A stretch of DNA of 64,000 bases from Solihabitans fulvus (GTDB lineage Bacteria; Actinomycetota; Actinomycetes; Mycobacteriales; Pseudonocardiaceae): contig NZ_VUOB01000022.1 of assembly GCF_008386585.1 (NCBI RefSeq), positions 124,001 to 188,000 of the forward strand, written 5' to 3'. The first letter of the stretch is position 1, and each line of letters starts with the position of its first letter. Positions 7,380-15,375 of the stretch are shown here, piece by piece. Under the pieces are notes generated by a model. That model saw only the letters and a program-made list of their open reading frames with translations. It had not been told where the DNA came from and made no database searches. The position numbers were made by a program, and so were the translations under genes.

Positions 7380-9137
7380 TCAGCGACTCACCACCGACCA
7401 GCCCTGCGCGGTCAGCGCGCCGGGGTCGCGCTCGGCGTCCAACAGCACGCCACGGCTGTCCTGCACGCGGATCCCGTCCAGGTAGACGCCCCGGCCGAAG
7501 TAGATGCCGGCCTTGGTGAACTGCCAACGAAGAAAGCCCGTCGCCGGTAGCTCGGCGCTGACCCGCCACCAGCGTCGGTGGCCGTAGGCGGCGAGCGCGG
7601 GCTGCGGGCCCTGCGGCGCGCCGACACCCTCCGCCAGCACCGGCACCGGCTGCCACGCGACGCCGTCGGCGCTGGACTGGAGGGCGAGCTGGTCGCCGTC
7701 CTCGGCGTCGACGTCGACGAAGGCGTCGAAGGAGACCCGCATGGTCTTCCCGCGCACCGGAAGCTGCTTCGTGGACAGCGTCACCGCCTGGTCGGCCGCG
7801 GCCGTCGCGGTCCACTCCGTGCTGCCCTGCCTCGGCCGCACGGCCATCGACCTGGCCAGGCCGTCCGCCACCGCGCGCCGGGCCGGATTGATCGTGCCCC
7901 AGTTGCGGCTGGGGTGCACCCGGTTGGTGAGCAGGATGGCGATCGACCTCGACTCGGGGTCGAGCACCAACGTCGTGCCGGTGTAGCCGGTGTGTCCCGC
8001 ACTGTTCGCGCTGTTCAACCCCGCCATGTACCAGCGCTGGTCCAGCTCGAAGCCGAGCCCGTGCGAGTCGCCGGGGAACTTCGCGTTGAAGTTCGTCAGC
8101 ATCTGCCGCACGGTGTCCTCGCGCAGGATGCGGTGTCCCCGGTACGTGCCGCCGTTGAGGATGGTCTGGCCGAGCACGGCCATGTCGTGCGCGGTGGAGA
8201 ACACCCCGGCGTGCCCGGCGACCCCGCCGAGCGACCACGCGTTCTCGTCGTGCACCTGGCCGCGCACCATTCCGCGCGGCGGGCTCGTCTGGAACTCCGT
8301 CGCGGCGATCCGGTCGAGCTTGCTGGCCGGCGGGTTGTACCCGGTGTCCGACATGTCGAGCGGGGCGGTGATGCCCTCGCGCACCAGACCGTCCAAAGTG
8401 GACCCGCTGACCTTCGCGACGAGCAGGCCGAGCGTCATCAGGTTGATGTCGGAGTAGGAGTAGGTGGTGCCCGGCGGGTTGGCCGGCGTCGTCTCCATGA
8501 TCGCCCTGACCCGCGACGGAATGTCCGGATATCCCTGCCACAGCGAGGGAACCGGGTCCGGTAGCAGGCCGGAGGTGTGCGTCAGCAGCTGGACGACGGT
8601 GATCGATCCCTTGCCGTTGGCCGCGAACTCGGGCAGGTACCTCGCCACCGGCGCGTTGATGTCCACCCGGCCTGCCTCGACCTGCTGCATCACCGCGATT
8701 GACGTGAACAGCTTGGACACCGAGGCCATGTCGAAGATCGTGTCCCGCGCCATCGGCACGCGCTGGTCCGGCGGCAGCTCGGTGCCGGCGCCGTCGGAGT
8801 AGCGCACCGCGTAGCCGGCCGGCTGGTCGGCGACCACCGCGCCGTCGTGCACCATCAGCGTCACCGCTCCGGAGAACATCGGGTGGCCTGCGGGGCCCGG
8901 CTTGGTCCAGCCCGTCACCGCGTCGAGCGCGCCCGCGATCGGCGCCGGGTCGAGCCCGACATCGGCGGGGTTCGCGTCGCGCAACGTCAGCCACGCCGGC
9001 GCGAACCCGTGCCACGGCTGGTCGTACCGGCCCGTGCCGCCGTAGTCGAAGTCGGCGGACGGCTCGGCTAACGCAGTCGCCCCGGTCAGGGTCATGGCGG
9101 TGATTATCGCGGCCGCCACCGCTGCCTGAAGTCGCAT
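7380..9137 (-). CDS. amiE: Secreted serine amidase/beta-lactamase-family enzyme (AmiE-like)
   Basis: A 585-residue exported protein of the class C beta-lactamase family (PF00144). It has a signal peptide (residues 1-24, ending ALAEP), the nucleophile motif SVSK within FDMASVSKLFTS, a YSYSDIN segment in the YxN position, and HTGYTG near the third motif. B. subtilis AmiE (YbbE), encoded beside nagZ, namZ and murQ, is a member that removes peptides from MurNAc; the same role is inferred from identical gene company. A C-terminal domain of about 170 residues (jelly-roll-like, with YFGRGVYLDGIRV) extends it beyond the usual ~440. ATG is preceded by GAGGAAG, which overlaps the namZ stop region, so translation is probably coupled. 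Confidence 0.8.
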   Translation of the reverse strand: MRLQAAVAAAIITAMTLTGATALAEPSADFDYGGTGRYDQPWHGFAPAWLTLRDANPADVGLDPAPIAGALDAVTGWTKPGPAGHPMFSGAVTLMVHDGAVVADQPAGYAVRYSDGAGTELPPDQRVPMARDTIFDMASVSKLFTSIAVMQQVEAGRVDINAPVARYLPEFAANGKGSITVVQLLTHTSGLLPDPVPSLWQGYPDIPSRVRAIMETTPANPPGTTYSYSDINLMTLGLLVAKVSGSTLDGLVREGITAPLDMSDTGYNPPASKLDRIAATEFQTSPPRGMVRGQVHDENAWSLGGVAGHAGVFSTAHDMAVLGQTILNGGTYRGHRILREDTVRQMLTNFNAKFPGDSHGLGFELDQRWYMAGLNSANSAGHTGYTGTTLVLDPESRSIAILLTNRVHPSRNWGTINPARRAVADGLARSMAVRPRQGSTEWTATAAADQAVTLSTKQLPVRGKTMRVSFDAFVDVDAEDGDQLALQSSADGVAWQPVPVLAEGVGAPQGPQPALAAYGHRRWWRVSAELPATGFLRWQFTKAGIYFGRGVYLDGIRVQDSRGVLLDAERDPGALTAQGWSVVSR

Positions 9138-9144
9138 AACTTCC

Positions 9145-10425
9145 TCACCGGTAGATCAGATAGGGCGCACGCTGTCGACGAAACGCGGCGAGCTCGGCCT
9201 GCCAGGCGCCGACGATCTCGTCGACACCCGCCCCGGCGTCCACCATCCGGCGCAGTCGGTCGGAACCGGTGAGCCGGTCGATCCAGTTGTCCGACCGCCA
9301 GCCGAAGACACCCGGGTAGCCCGCGCGGGCGGTCACGATCATGGCGACGGCCGTGCGGATCGCGTCGAAGGAGCCGTCGTCTGTGCGGTACAGCTGGACG
9401 CCACCGCAGGTGACGCCCTGGAACTTGCTGAAGGTCGGCGCGAAGTAGGCCTCCCGGAAGCGGACCCCCGGCAGCGCCATGCCGTTGAGCCGTTCCGCCC
9501 AGCGCCAGTCGATGCCGGGCGCGCCGATCGTCTCGAACGGCCGCGTGGTGCCCCTGCCCTCGGACAGCGACGTGCCCTCGAACAGGCAGGTGCCGACATA
9601 GGCCAGCGCGGTGTCCTGCGTCGGCATGTTCGGGCTCGGCGGCACCCACGGCAGGTCGGTGCGCAGCTCGTCGCGCCGCCAGCCCCGCACGCGCGCGACG
9701 TCCACAGTGGACACTCGGCCGCCGTCGCTTGGCAGGAACTCGCCCTGGAACAGGCCGGCCAGCTCGCCGACGGTCATTCCGTGTTGCTGCACAACGGGTT
9801 TGCGGCCGACCCCGGACGCGTAGGCTGGGTCGAGCTGCGGGCCGGACGCCCTGCCGCCGATCGGGTTTGGCCGGTCCAGCACGAGGAACCCGGCGCCGGT
9901 CGCGGCGCACGCCTGCATCGCCGTGTACATCGTCCAGACATAGGTGTAGAAGCGCGCGCCGACGTCGGCGATGTCGAAGACCACCAGCTCCACACCGGCC
10001 TTGCGGAACATCGCGGCCAGCGCGTCCCGGTTCGCGCCGTACGCGTCGTAGACGATGATTCCGGTGCGTGGATCCGGGGCGCTGCCCTCGGAGCCGCCGG
10101 CCTGCGCGGTGCCGCGAAACCCGTGCTCCGGCCCGAACACGGCCACCGGCGCGTGGCCCGCGGCGACCATCGCGTCCACGATGTGCGTCTCGTCCCGCAG
10201 CACGCCGGTCGGGTTGGAGACGACCCCGACCCGCCGGCCGGCCAACCGCTGCCAGCCCTGTGCGGCCAGCACCTCCGCGCCCGTGCGCACCCCCGACTGC
10301 GCGGTGTCCGCGTCCGTGCGCCCGTCCGGCTGCTCGGTTTCCGCCGCCGCCGAGCCTGCGGCGGTCAGCGCTGGGACCGCGAGAGCCCCGGCGGCGAGCA
10401 GTCGCCGCCGGGAGAAGCCGCCCAC
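9145..10425 (-). CDS. namZ: Exo-beta-N-acetylmuramidase, DUF1343/GH171
   Basis: A 426-residue DUF1343 protein; the characterised member, B. subtilis NamZ (YbbC), releases terminal MurNAc from peptidoglycan fragments. Typical stretches are GWQRLAGRRVGVVSNPTG, AVFGPEHGFRG, VFDIADVGARFYTYVWTM, LVLDRPNPIGG and FEGTSLSEGRGTTRPFE. The N-terminus has a Tat-like export signal (FSRRRLLAAGALAVPALTAAGSAAA), so it probably acts outside the membrane. Start taken as GTG 10425, two bases after the nagZ stop; TTG 10434 is an alternative. Open frame continues far upstream inside nagZ but is a shadow. Seven bases separate it from amiE. Confidence 0.92.
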   Translation of the reverse strand: MGGFSRRRLLAAGALAVPALTAAGSAAAETEQPDGRTDADTAQSGVRTGAEVLAAQGWQRLAGRRVGVVSNPTGVLRDETHIVDAMVAAGHAPVAVFGPEHGFRGTAQAGGSEGSAPDPRTGIIVYDAYGANRDALAAMFRKAGVELVVFDIADVGARFYTYVWTMYTAMQACAATGAGFLVLDRPNPIGGRASGPQLDPAYASGVGRKPVVQQHGMTVGELAGLFQGEFLPSDGGRVSTVDVARVRGWRRDELRTDLPWVPPSPNMPTQDTALAYVGTCLFEGTSLSEGRGTTRPFETIGAPGIDWRWAERLNGMALPGVRFREAYFAPTFSKFQGVTCGGVQLYRTDDGSFDAIRTAVAMIVTARAGYPGVFGWRSDNWIDRLTGSDRLRRMVDAGAGVDEIVGAWQAELAAFRRQRAPYLIYR

Positions 10426-10427
10426 GG

Positions 10428-12257
10428 CTACCAACTCAGGCCGAGGCCGAAGGGATACCGGACGGTCTTCGCGTCGCCGCCCGCCGGGACGTTCACCGGC
10501 AGCTTGCCCTTCGGCGAGATCTCGCCGAACAGCACCCTGGTCAGCGACTCCATCGACACCGCGCTGTAGGAGTAGGTGGCCAGCCAGGTCTGCGCCGCGT
10601 CCACGTACCCCGTGTCGTACGGGTTGCGCACGGCCACCGCGACCACCGGTTTGCCGGTGGCCAGCAACCTGGTCAGCAGGGCCTGCTGCTGCGGATCGTC
10701 CGGCAGCCCGTTGGTCAGCGCCACCACCAGGTCCGCGCCGCCGGCCGCGGTGACCGCCTGGCCGATCTGGTCGTCGCTCGGCCCGTAGCCGGTCGCCATG
10801 GTCTGCACGGCAGGCCCGCGCGCCGCGATCCGCCCGGACAGCGTCGCCGTGGTGGTGACACCCCAACCCGTCACCAGCACGTGGCCCGGCTTGCCGCGCA
10901 CCGGAAGCAGCACGGCGTCGTTGCGGACCGCGGTGACCGTGCGGTCGGTAATCCGCTGCGCGGCGGCCAGGTTGTCGGCGGTGCCGACCACGGATCCGAC
11001 GGCCTTCTCGTCGACCAGCGGCTTGACCAGGATGCCGCGCAGGAACTTCATCCGCAGCACCCGGAACACGCTCTGGTCGATGCGCTGCTCGGTGAGTACG
11101 CCGCTGCGCACCGCCGCCACCACGCTGTCGATGGCCAGCCCCAGGTTCGGCGGCATCAGCAGCTGGTCGGCGCCGGCCTTGAGCGCGAGCACCGGGATCT
11201 CCGCGTCGCTGTGCAGCTGCCGGACGCCCGCCATCTCCAGCGAGTCGGTGATCACCACGCCGTCGTAGCCGAGTTCGTGGCGCAGCAGGCCGGTCAGGAT
11301 CGTCGGCGACAGGGTGGCGGGCTCCCCGGACGGGTCGATCTTCGGGAACTCGATGTGCGCGGTCATGATCGAGTCGATGCCGGCGCGGATGGCCGCGACG
11401 AACGGCGGCTTCTCGATCTGCCGCCACTGGTCGATGGTGTGGTCGACGATCGGCAGGCTGGTGTGGCTGTCCGTGCCGGCGTCGCCGTGGCCGGGGAAGT
11501 GCTTCGCCGTGGCCGACACCGTCGCCGTCGGCCAGCTCGACCGCTGGTAGCCGTCGACCTGCGCGGCGACCAGCTGCCCGGCCAGCGCCGGGTCGCCAGC
11601 GAAGGACCGCACGCCGATGACCGGGTTCTGCGGGTTGGAGTTCACGTCCGAGTCCGGCGCGAAGTCCTGGTTGATGCCCATCGCGCGCAGCTCGCGCCCG
11701 GTGATCGCGGCGGCCTGCTTCGCGTCGGCCGCGCTGCGGCCCGCGCCGAGCGCCATGCTGCCGGGGAACTGGGTCGCCGGCGGCCCGATCCTGGTGACGA
11801 TGCCCTGTTCCTGGTCGGTGGCGATGGTCAGCGGCAGCCGGACGCCCGAGGACGTCGCGGCCCGCTGGAGCCCGTTGGACAGCGCGGCGACCTGCGCGGG
11901 GTCGGCGATGTTGTCGCGGCTGGCGTTGTGGAAGTAGATGACGCCGCCGGGGTGGTAGCGCCGCACCACGTCGGCGGCGGTGGCCACGCCGAAGTCCTTC
12001 TGGTTGTCGGCGTTCACCTCGTCGGCCGACTTGCCGTGCAGGTAGGTGACGAAGAGCTGGCCGACCTTGTCCTCGAGCGACATGCCGTGCAGCGCCGCGC
12101 CGACACTGGCCAGCATCGCCTCGTCGCCCCGGTCGGCGGGGCCCGCGCTGCTGGTCCGTGCGGCCATGGCGGGCGAAGCACCCCCGAGGATGGTGGCCAC
12201 GACCCCGGCGAGCAGGATGGTGAGTGGACTGCGGATGGCGGCATTGGTCCGGTGCAC
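10428..12257 (-). CDS. nagZ: Beta-N-acetylglucosaminidase, GH3 (NagZ-type, exported)
   Basis: A 609-residue exported GH3 hydrolase that removes GlcNAc from muropeptides. The His-Asp acid/base signature AKHFPGHGDAGTDSH and the nucleophile region GVVITDSLEM are intact. A GH3 C-terminal domain follows the barrel, as in the two-domain Bacillus enzyme rather than the short E. coli NagZ. Start chosen at GTG 12257, preceded by GGGAG at a 6-base spacing and giving the signal sequence LTILLAGVVATILGGASPAMA; the longer frame begins at an unsupported TTG (12329). First gene of the leftward cluster; NamZ follows after 2 bases. Confidence 0.9.
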   Translation of the reverse strand: MHRTNAAIRSPLTILLAGVVATILGGASPAMAARTSSAGPADRGDEAMLASVGAALHGMSLEDKVGQLFVTYLHGKSADEVNADNQKDFGVATAADVVRRYHPGGVIYFHNASRDNIADPAQVAALSNGLQRAATSSGVRLPLTIATDQEQGIVTRIGPPATQFPGSMALGAGRSAADAKQAAAITGRELRAMGINQDFAPDSDVNSNPQNPVIGVRSFAGDPALAGQLVAAQVDGYQRSSWPTATVSATAKHFPGHGDAGTDSHTSLPIVDHTIDQWRQIEKPPFVAAIRAGIDSIMTAHIEFPKIDPSGEPATLSPTILTGLLRHELGYDGVVITDSLEMAGVRQLHSDAEIPVLALKAGADQLLMPPNLGLAIDSVVAAVRSGVLTEQRIDQSVFRVLRMKFLRGILVKPLVDEKAVGSVVGTADNLAAAQRITDRTVTAVRNDAVLLPVRGKPGHVLVTGWGVTTTATLSGRIAARGPAVQTMATGYGPSDDQIGQAVTAAGGADLVVALTNGLPDDPQQQALLTRLLATGKPVVAVAVRNPYDTGYVDAAQTWLATYSYSAVSMESLTRVLFGEISPKGKLPVNVPAGGDAKTVRYPFGLGLSW

Positions 12258-12481
12258 AGCGGTCTCCCAGCCCCCCGCGCCTTGGCGGGCTCGTGTGCGT
12301 CGAAAGTCATTCACCACAACGTGGTTCAAATCGGCAAGTTACCCACGTCACAGAGGTGGGTCAACCGACCGCGCTGGGTGAAATGTGCCGCAGCTGGCGG
12401 GAACACGCATCGTGTGAACGGGTAGCGCCCGGATCCGGTGAACGGCGGGAGCCCGGCTCGGGGGAAATGCCCGGATATGCC
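12258..12481 (-). promoter_or_regulatory. nagZ upstream region with two inverted repeats
   Basis: Between the RNA terminator and nagZ. It contains ACCAC-AAC-GTGGT (12313-12325) and ACCCAC-N9-GTGGGT (12341-12361), both candidate operator sites for control of the muramic acid cluster. No confident -10/-35 pair was identified. Confidence 0.4.
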
Positions 12482-12721
12482 GGCGGCGCCCGCCGGCCGT
12501 TGGCCTGCGGGCGCCGCCACGAGCGCGGGCTGTCGAGTTACCAAGCGTGCAACTCGTGTCGTACCAACCTGACCTCGGCGTCCGGCGTCCCAGTACGCAG
12601 GTCCTAGACGACAAGCCTCCCGCGGCGTGCTGCGCGTGGGTGCCCGAAGTCCGCGCACGGAGTTCTTTCGGGGTGGACGTCGCTTCTCTTCCGCTTCGTC
12701 CCTAGCCGACCAGAAGTCCGC
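12480..12721 (-). ncRNA. Candidate Ms1 (MTS2823/scr3559)-like 6S-type RNA
   Basis: About 240 nt without credible coding sequence, bounded by a sigma-A-like promoter (12728-12756) and a strong GC-rich terminator hairpin (12482-12518). It lies immediately downstream of the HAD phosphatase on the same strand. From established knowledge, Ms1/MTS2823, the abundant actinobacterial RNA that binds core RNA polymerase, lies between the HAD gene Rv3661 and Rv3662c in M. tuberculosis. Position, orientation and size fit; the identity is inferred from synteny, not from a structure search. The 5' end is estimated from the promoter. Confidence 0.6.
12482..12518 (-). terminator. Terminator hairpin of the candidate Ms1-like RNA
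   Basis: A perfect 12-bp GC-only stem (GGCGGCGCCCGC 12482-12493 with GCGGGCGCCGCC 12507-12518) and a 13-nt loop. There is no T tract. Confidence 0.75.
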
Positions 12722-12727
12722 ACCTCC

Positions 12728-12756
12728 TTTGTAATCCGTGTCGGCGGTCACAGCAA
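12728..12756 (-). promoter_or_regulatory. Sigma-A-like promoter of the candidate RNA
   Basis: On the minus strand TTGCTG (12756-12751), a 17-base spacer and TACAAA (12733-12728). Spacing is ideal and both hexamers are close to consensus for housekeeping sigma. AAAGGAGG overlaps its downstream end, but no start codon follows at a proper distance, favouring a non-coding transcript. Confidence 0.6.
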
Positions 12757-12898
12757 GGGCTCGTACGGGTGCACCGGTCAAGCCACGTTCAGTAGCGAAA
12801 GCCCGCGTCGCCGACCAGCAGATACGGCCGAACGGCCCACGCCAGGTACCGCCGATCGGGCGGTGTCGGTCACCCGGCCGGAGTCGATTCGGCGAGGT

Positions 12899-13729
12899 TC
12901 AGCGGTTGCGGCGGCGGCGCAGGCCGTACCAGGCGACACCCGCGGCGGCGACCGCCCCGAGCCCGACCGCGGCGGCCGCGACGGCGGTGCCCGACGGCGT
13001 CGGAATCCTGGCGCGCAGCGACACCGGGTCGGAGAACGTCAGGACGGGCCAGCCGCGCTGCGCGGCGACCTTGCGCAGCGCCCGGTCCGGGTTGACCACC
13101 GTCGGATGACCGACGACCTCGAGCAGCGGCAGGTCCGTGATCGAGTCCGAGTAGGCGTGGCAGGCCTCGAGGTCGTAGCCGTGCTCCTCGGCGAACTGCT
13201 TGGCGGCGATCGCCTTGTTCTCGCCGTAGCAGTAGAAGCCGATCTCGCCCGAGTACCGGCCGCCGGAGACCACCATCCGCGTGCCGACGCTGTGCGTCGC
13301 GCCGACCATGCTGGCGATCGGCGCGACGATCTCCTCGCCGGAGGCCGAGACCACGATGACGTCGTGCCCCTCGGTCTTGTGGTCGGTGATCAACTGGGTG
13401 GCTTCCTTGTAGACCAAGGGATCCACGATGTCGTGCAGCGTCTCGTCGACGATCGACCTGACCTGCTCGACGTCCCAGCCCTCGCACAGCGCGGTGATGT
13501 GCGACCGCATCCGATCCATCTGGTCGGCGTCCGCGCCGGCGAGCATGAAGACGAACTGCGCGTAGGCGCTCTTGAGCACCGCGCGCCGGTTGATCAGCCC
13601 CTCCTGGAAGAAGGGGCGACTGAAGGCCAGCGTGCTGGACTTCGCGATGACCGTCTTGTCCAGGTCGAAGAACGCCGCGACGCGGGCGCCGTTCGTGAGC
13701 TGCCCGCCGCTGCTGGAATCGGTCACCAC
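12899..13729 (-). CDS. HAD-IB family phosphatase with C-terminal membrane anchor
   Basis: A 276-residue SerB-like HAD-IB hydrolase, homologous by order and content to Rv3661. Motif I FFDLDKT (nucleophile Asp) is near the N-terminus, motif II VVSASG, and motif III in the region HAYSDSITDLPLLE. After the HAD domain a hydrophobic helix (TAVAAAAVGLGAVAAAGVAWYGL) followed by basic RRRRNR suggests tail anchoring in the membrane. The phosphorylated substrate is unknown. GTG 13729 is preceded by an AAGGTGGA-type site. It sits beside the Ms1-like RNA and divergent from the ssd/TAD operon, as in mycobacteria. Confidence 0.9.
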   Translation of the reverse strand: MVTDSSSGGQLTNGARVAAFFDLDKTVIAKSSTLAFSRPFFQEGLINRRAVLKSAYAQFVFMLAGADADQMDRMRSHITALCEGWDVEQVRSIVDETLHDIVDPLVYKEATQLITDHKTEGHDVIVVSASGEEIVAPIASMVGATHSVGTRMVVSGGRYSGEIGFYCYGENKAIAAKQFAEEHGYDLEACHAYSDSITDLPLLEVVGHPTVVNPDRALRKVAAQRGWPVLTFSDPVSLRARIPTPSGTAVAAAAVGLGAVAAAGVAWYGLRRRRNR

Positions 13730-14289
13730 TCCACCTTAGGCGTCCGCTGAATGGTCCGATCGGACCTGCGGGGTTCGCCGATGGGACGTGTCGCCGAAAT
13801 CTTCCCGTGTCCCTTCGCCCGAAGGGGAGGCGGCGGCGCGCCGCAGGGGGATACAGTATGTGAGTCCGGTTCGGCCGGACAGGTTCAGTCCGACCCCCCG
13901 GGGCTGAACCGTTGACGACCCCCGTCCCTCCCCCCTGGCGGGGGTCGTCCCATGTCCGGACCCGGTCGCGGCCCGCTGACCAGCCTCTCCTTCCCGGCCT
14001 TCGCCGTCTCTTCGCGTTCGGTCGCCTCTCGCGCGCCCTTCGCCGTCGCCGCAACGCATCCCGGCGCCGCCTCGTCGTCGCCAGGGCACGGAGGCCCCCG
14101 CTCATCCTGACCCACGGGTCTGACAATTCCCGGCGTCCTCGGCTCGGCGGGGCTGACTTGTCCACAACACCCCCACCTGTCCACATCTTGATCACGATCA
14201 GTTGTGGCGTTACTCACCGCCAAGGACCGTTGGTCTCGATCCGCCCGGCCACCTGTCGGGCCGGGCAACGGACCGAAACGGGGAGACCA
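13730..14289 (+). promoter_or_regulatory. Structured leader and promoter region of the ssd/TAD operon
   Basis: A 560-bp gap between divergent genes. It holds a CCCTTCG/CGAAGGG hairpin (13811-13826), a possible -10 TACAGT near 13852, a GGTTCAG...CTGAACC hairpin (13882-13910) and a perfect 11-bp stem (13914-13924 with 13939-13949). Further right are two DnaA-box-like sites, TTGTCCACA (14158-14166) and CTGTCCACA (14177-14185), then the near-palindrome TGATCACGATCA (14189-14200). An open frame runs through in phase with ssd but has no coding character. Confidence 0.5.
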
Positions 14290-15375
14290 ATGGACCTGCG
14301 GCGACCGATCGCGTTGATCGGGAACGACACACTGCTCGACGACCTGCTCAGGCTGGCTGCGGTCGCGGGCTGCGAGCTGGAACGGGTGCCCGACGTCGAG
14401 GCCATGCGGCAGCGCTGGGCGGCCGCGCCGCTGGTGCTGATCGACGACCTGATGGCCGAGGAATGCGCTCGAGCGACCCTGCCAAGACGCGGCCGTGTGC
14501 TCGTGGTGAGCCACGGCGAACCACCGCCGAGCGTCTGGGAGAACGCGGTCGCCATCGGGGCCGAACGCGTCATCGAACTGCCCGTGGGGGAGTCGTGGCT
14601 GGTCGGCGCGCTCGCCGACGTGCTGGACGGTCCCGCCGAGTCGGCCGGCCGGGTGCTCGCCGTGCTCGGCGGCCGGGGCGGCGCGGGAGCCTCGGTGTTC
14701 GCCACCGCCGTCGCCCAGTCCGTGCTGCGCCGCGGCGGGCGGGCGCTGCTCGTCGACTGCGACCCGCTCGGCGGCGGGCTCGACCTCACCCTCGGCGCGG
14801 AGCGGCAGTCGGGGCTGCGCTGGCCGGCGCTTCGGCTCACCGGCGGCAGGGTGGCCGCCGCCGCGCTCCGGTCCGCGCTGCCCGGCAGGCCGCGCGGGCG
14901 AGGCGGCCTGACCGTGCTGTCCTGCGACCGGGCCGGACCAGGGCCAGAGCCCCAGGCCGTCGCCGCCGTGCTCGACGCGGGCAGGCGCGGCGGCGAGACC
15001 GTGGTCTGCGACCTGCCGAGGCAGCTCACCGACGCCGCGCAGGCGGTGCTGGACCGGGCGGATCTCGCGGTCCTGGTGGTGCCGGCCGAGGTTCGGGCCT
15101 GTGCCGCGGCGAAACGGGTGGTCGAGCGGGTCGCGGGTCGCGGTGTCGCGCTGCGGCTGCTCGTCAGGGGGCCTGCCCCCGGTGGCCTCACCCCGCCGGA
15201 GGTGGCCGAGGCGGTCGGCGCGTCGCTGATCGCGGCGATGCGGCCGGAGCCGGGGCTCGCCGGGGCGTTGGAGCGCGGCAGGTTCCCCGACCGCGGCCGG
15301 GGCCCGCTCGCCTCGGCGGCGACCACCGTGCTCGCTGAGCTGTCCACCGAGTCCCGCCGTCGGGAGGCGTCGTGA
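14290..15375 (+). CDS. ssd: Septum-site-determining/CpaE-like protein (Ssd)
   Basis: A 361-residue protein with an N-terminal receiver-like segment and a C-terminal ParA/MinD-type domain, the helicase/secretion-neighbourhood CpaE-like family (Rv3660c). In place of the deviant Walker A KGGxGKT it has GGRGGAGAS (about residues 129-137), lacking both lysines, while VDCDPLGGGLDLTLG is conserved. Classical ParA ATPase activity is therefore doubtful. CpaE-like proteins localise TAD machinery, and mycobacterial Ssd affects septation. ATG 14290 is preceded by GGGAG. It overlaps cpaF by 4 bases (GTGA) and leads the TAD operon. Confidence 0.9.
   Translation: MDLRRPIALIGNDTLLDDLLRLAAVAGCELERVPDVEAMRQRWAAAPLVLIDDLMAEECARATLPRRGRVLVVSHGEPPPSVWENAVAIGAERVIELPVGESWLVGALADVLDGPAESAGRVLAVLGGRGGAGASVFATAVAQSVLRRGGRALLVDCDPLGGGLDLTLGAERQSGLRWPALRLTGGRVAAAALRSALPGRPRGRGGLTVLSCDRAGPGPEPQAVAAVLDAGRRGGETVVCDLPRQLTDAAQAVLDRADLAVLVVPAEVRACAAAKRVVERVAGRGVALRLLVRGPAPGGLTPPEVAEAVGASLIAAMRPEPGLAGALERGRFPDRGRGPLASAATTVLAELSTESRRREAS

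Noticed and set aside
10426..11427. In-frame upstream extension of namZ within nagZ
   Set aside because: Lies wholly inside nagZ and translates to Arg/Gly-rich sequence; the Tat-type signal starts at about 10425.
5304..12257. Mobile island origin for the muramic acid cluster
   Set aside because: No integrase, transposase, flanking repeats or tRNA at its ends, and base composition equals the neighbours; insertion relative to mycobacteria may equally be loss there.
12326..12781. Minus-strand open frame of 151 codons over the candidate RNA
   Set aside because: Ends beyond the terminator hairpin, has poor third-position GC bias and no proper start; the promoter-hairpin arrangement fits a non-coding RNA better.
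13912..14289. In-frame N-terminal extension of ssd
   Set aside because: Crosses hairpins and DnaA-like boxes, has no ribosome site, and would make the protein much longer than the family; ATG 14290 has GGGAG.
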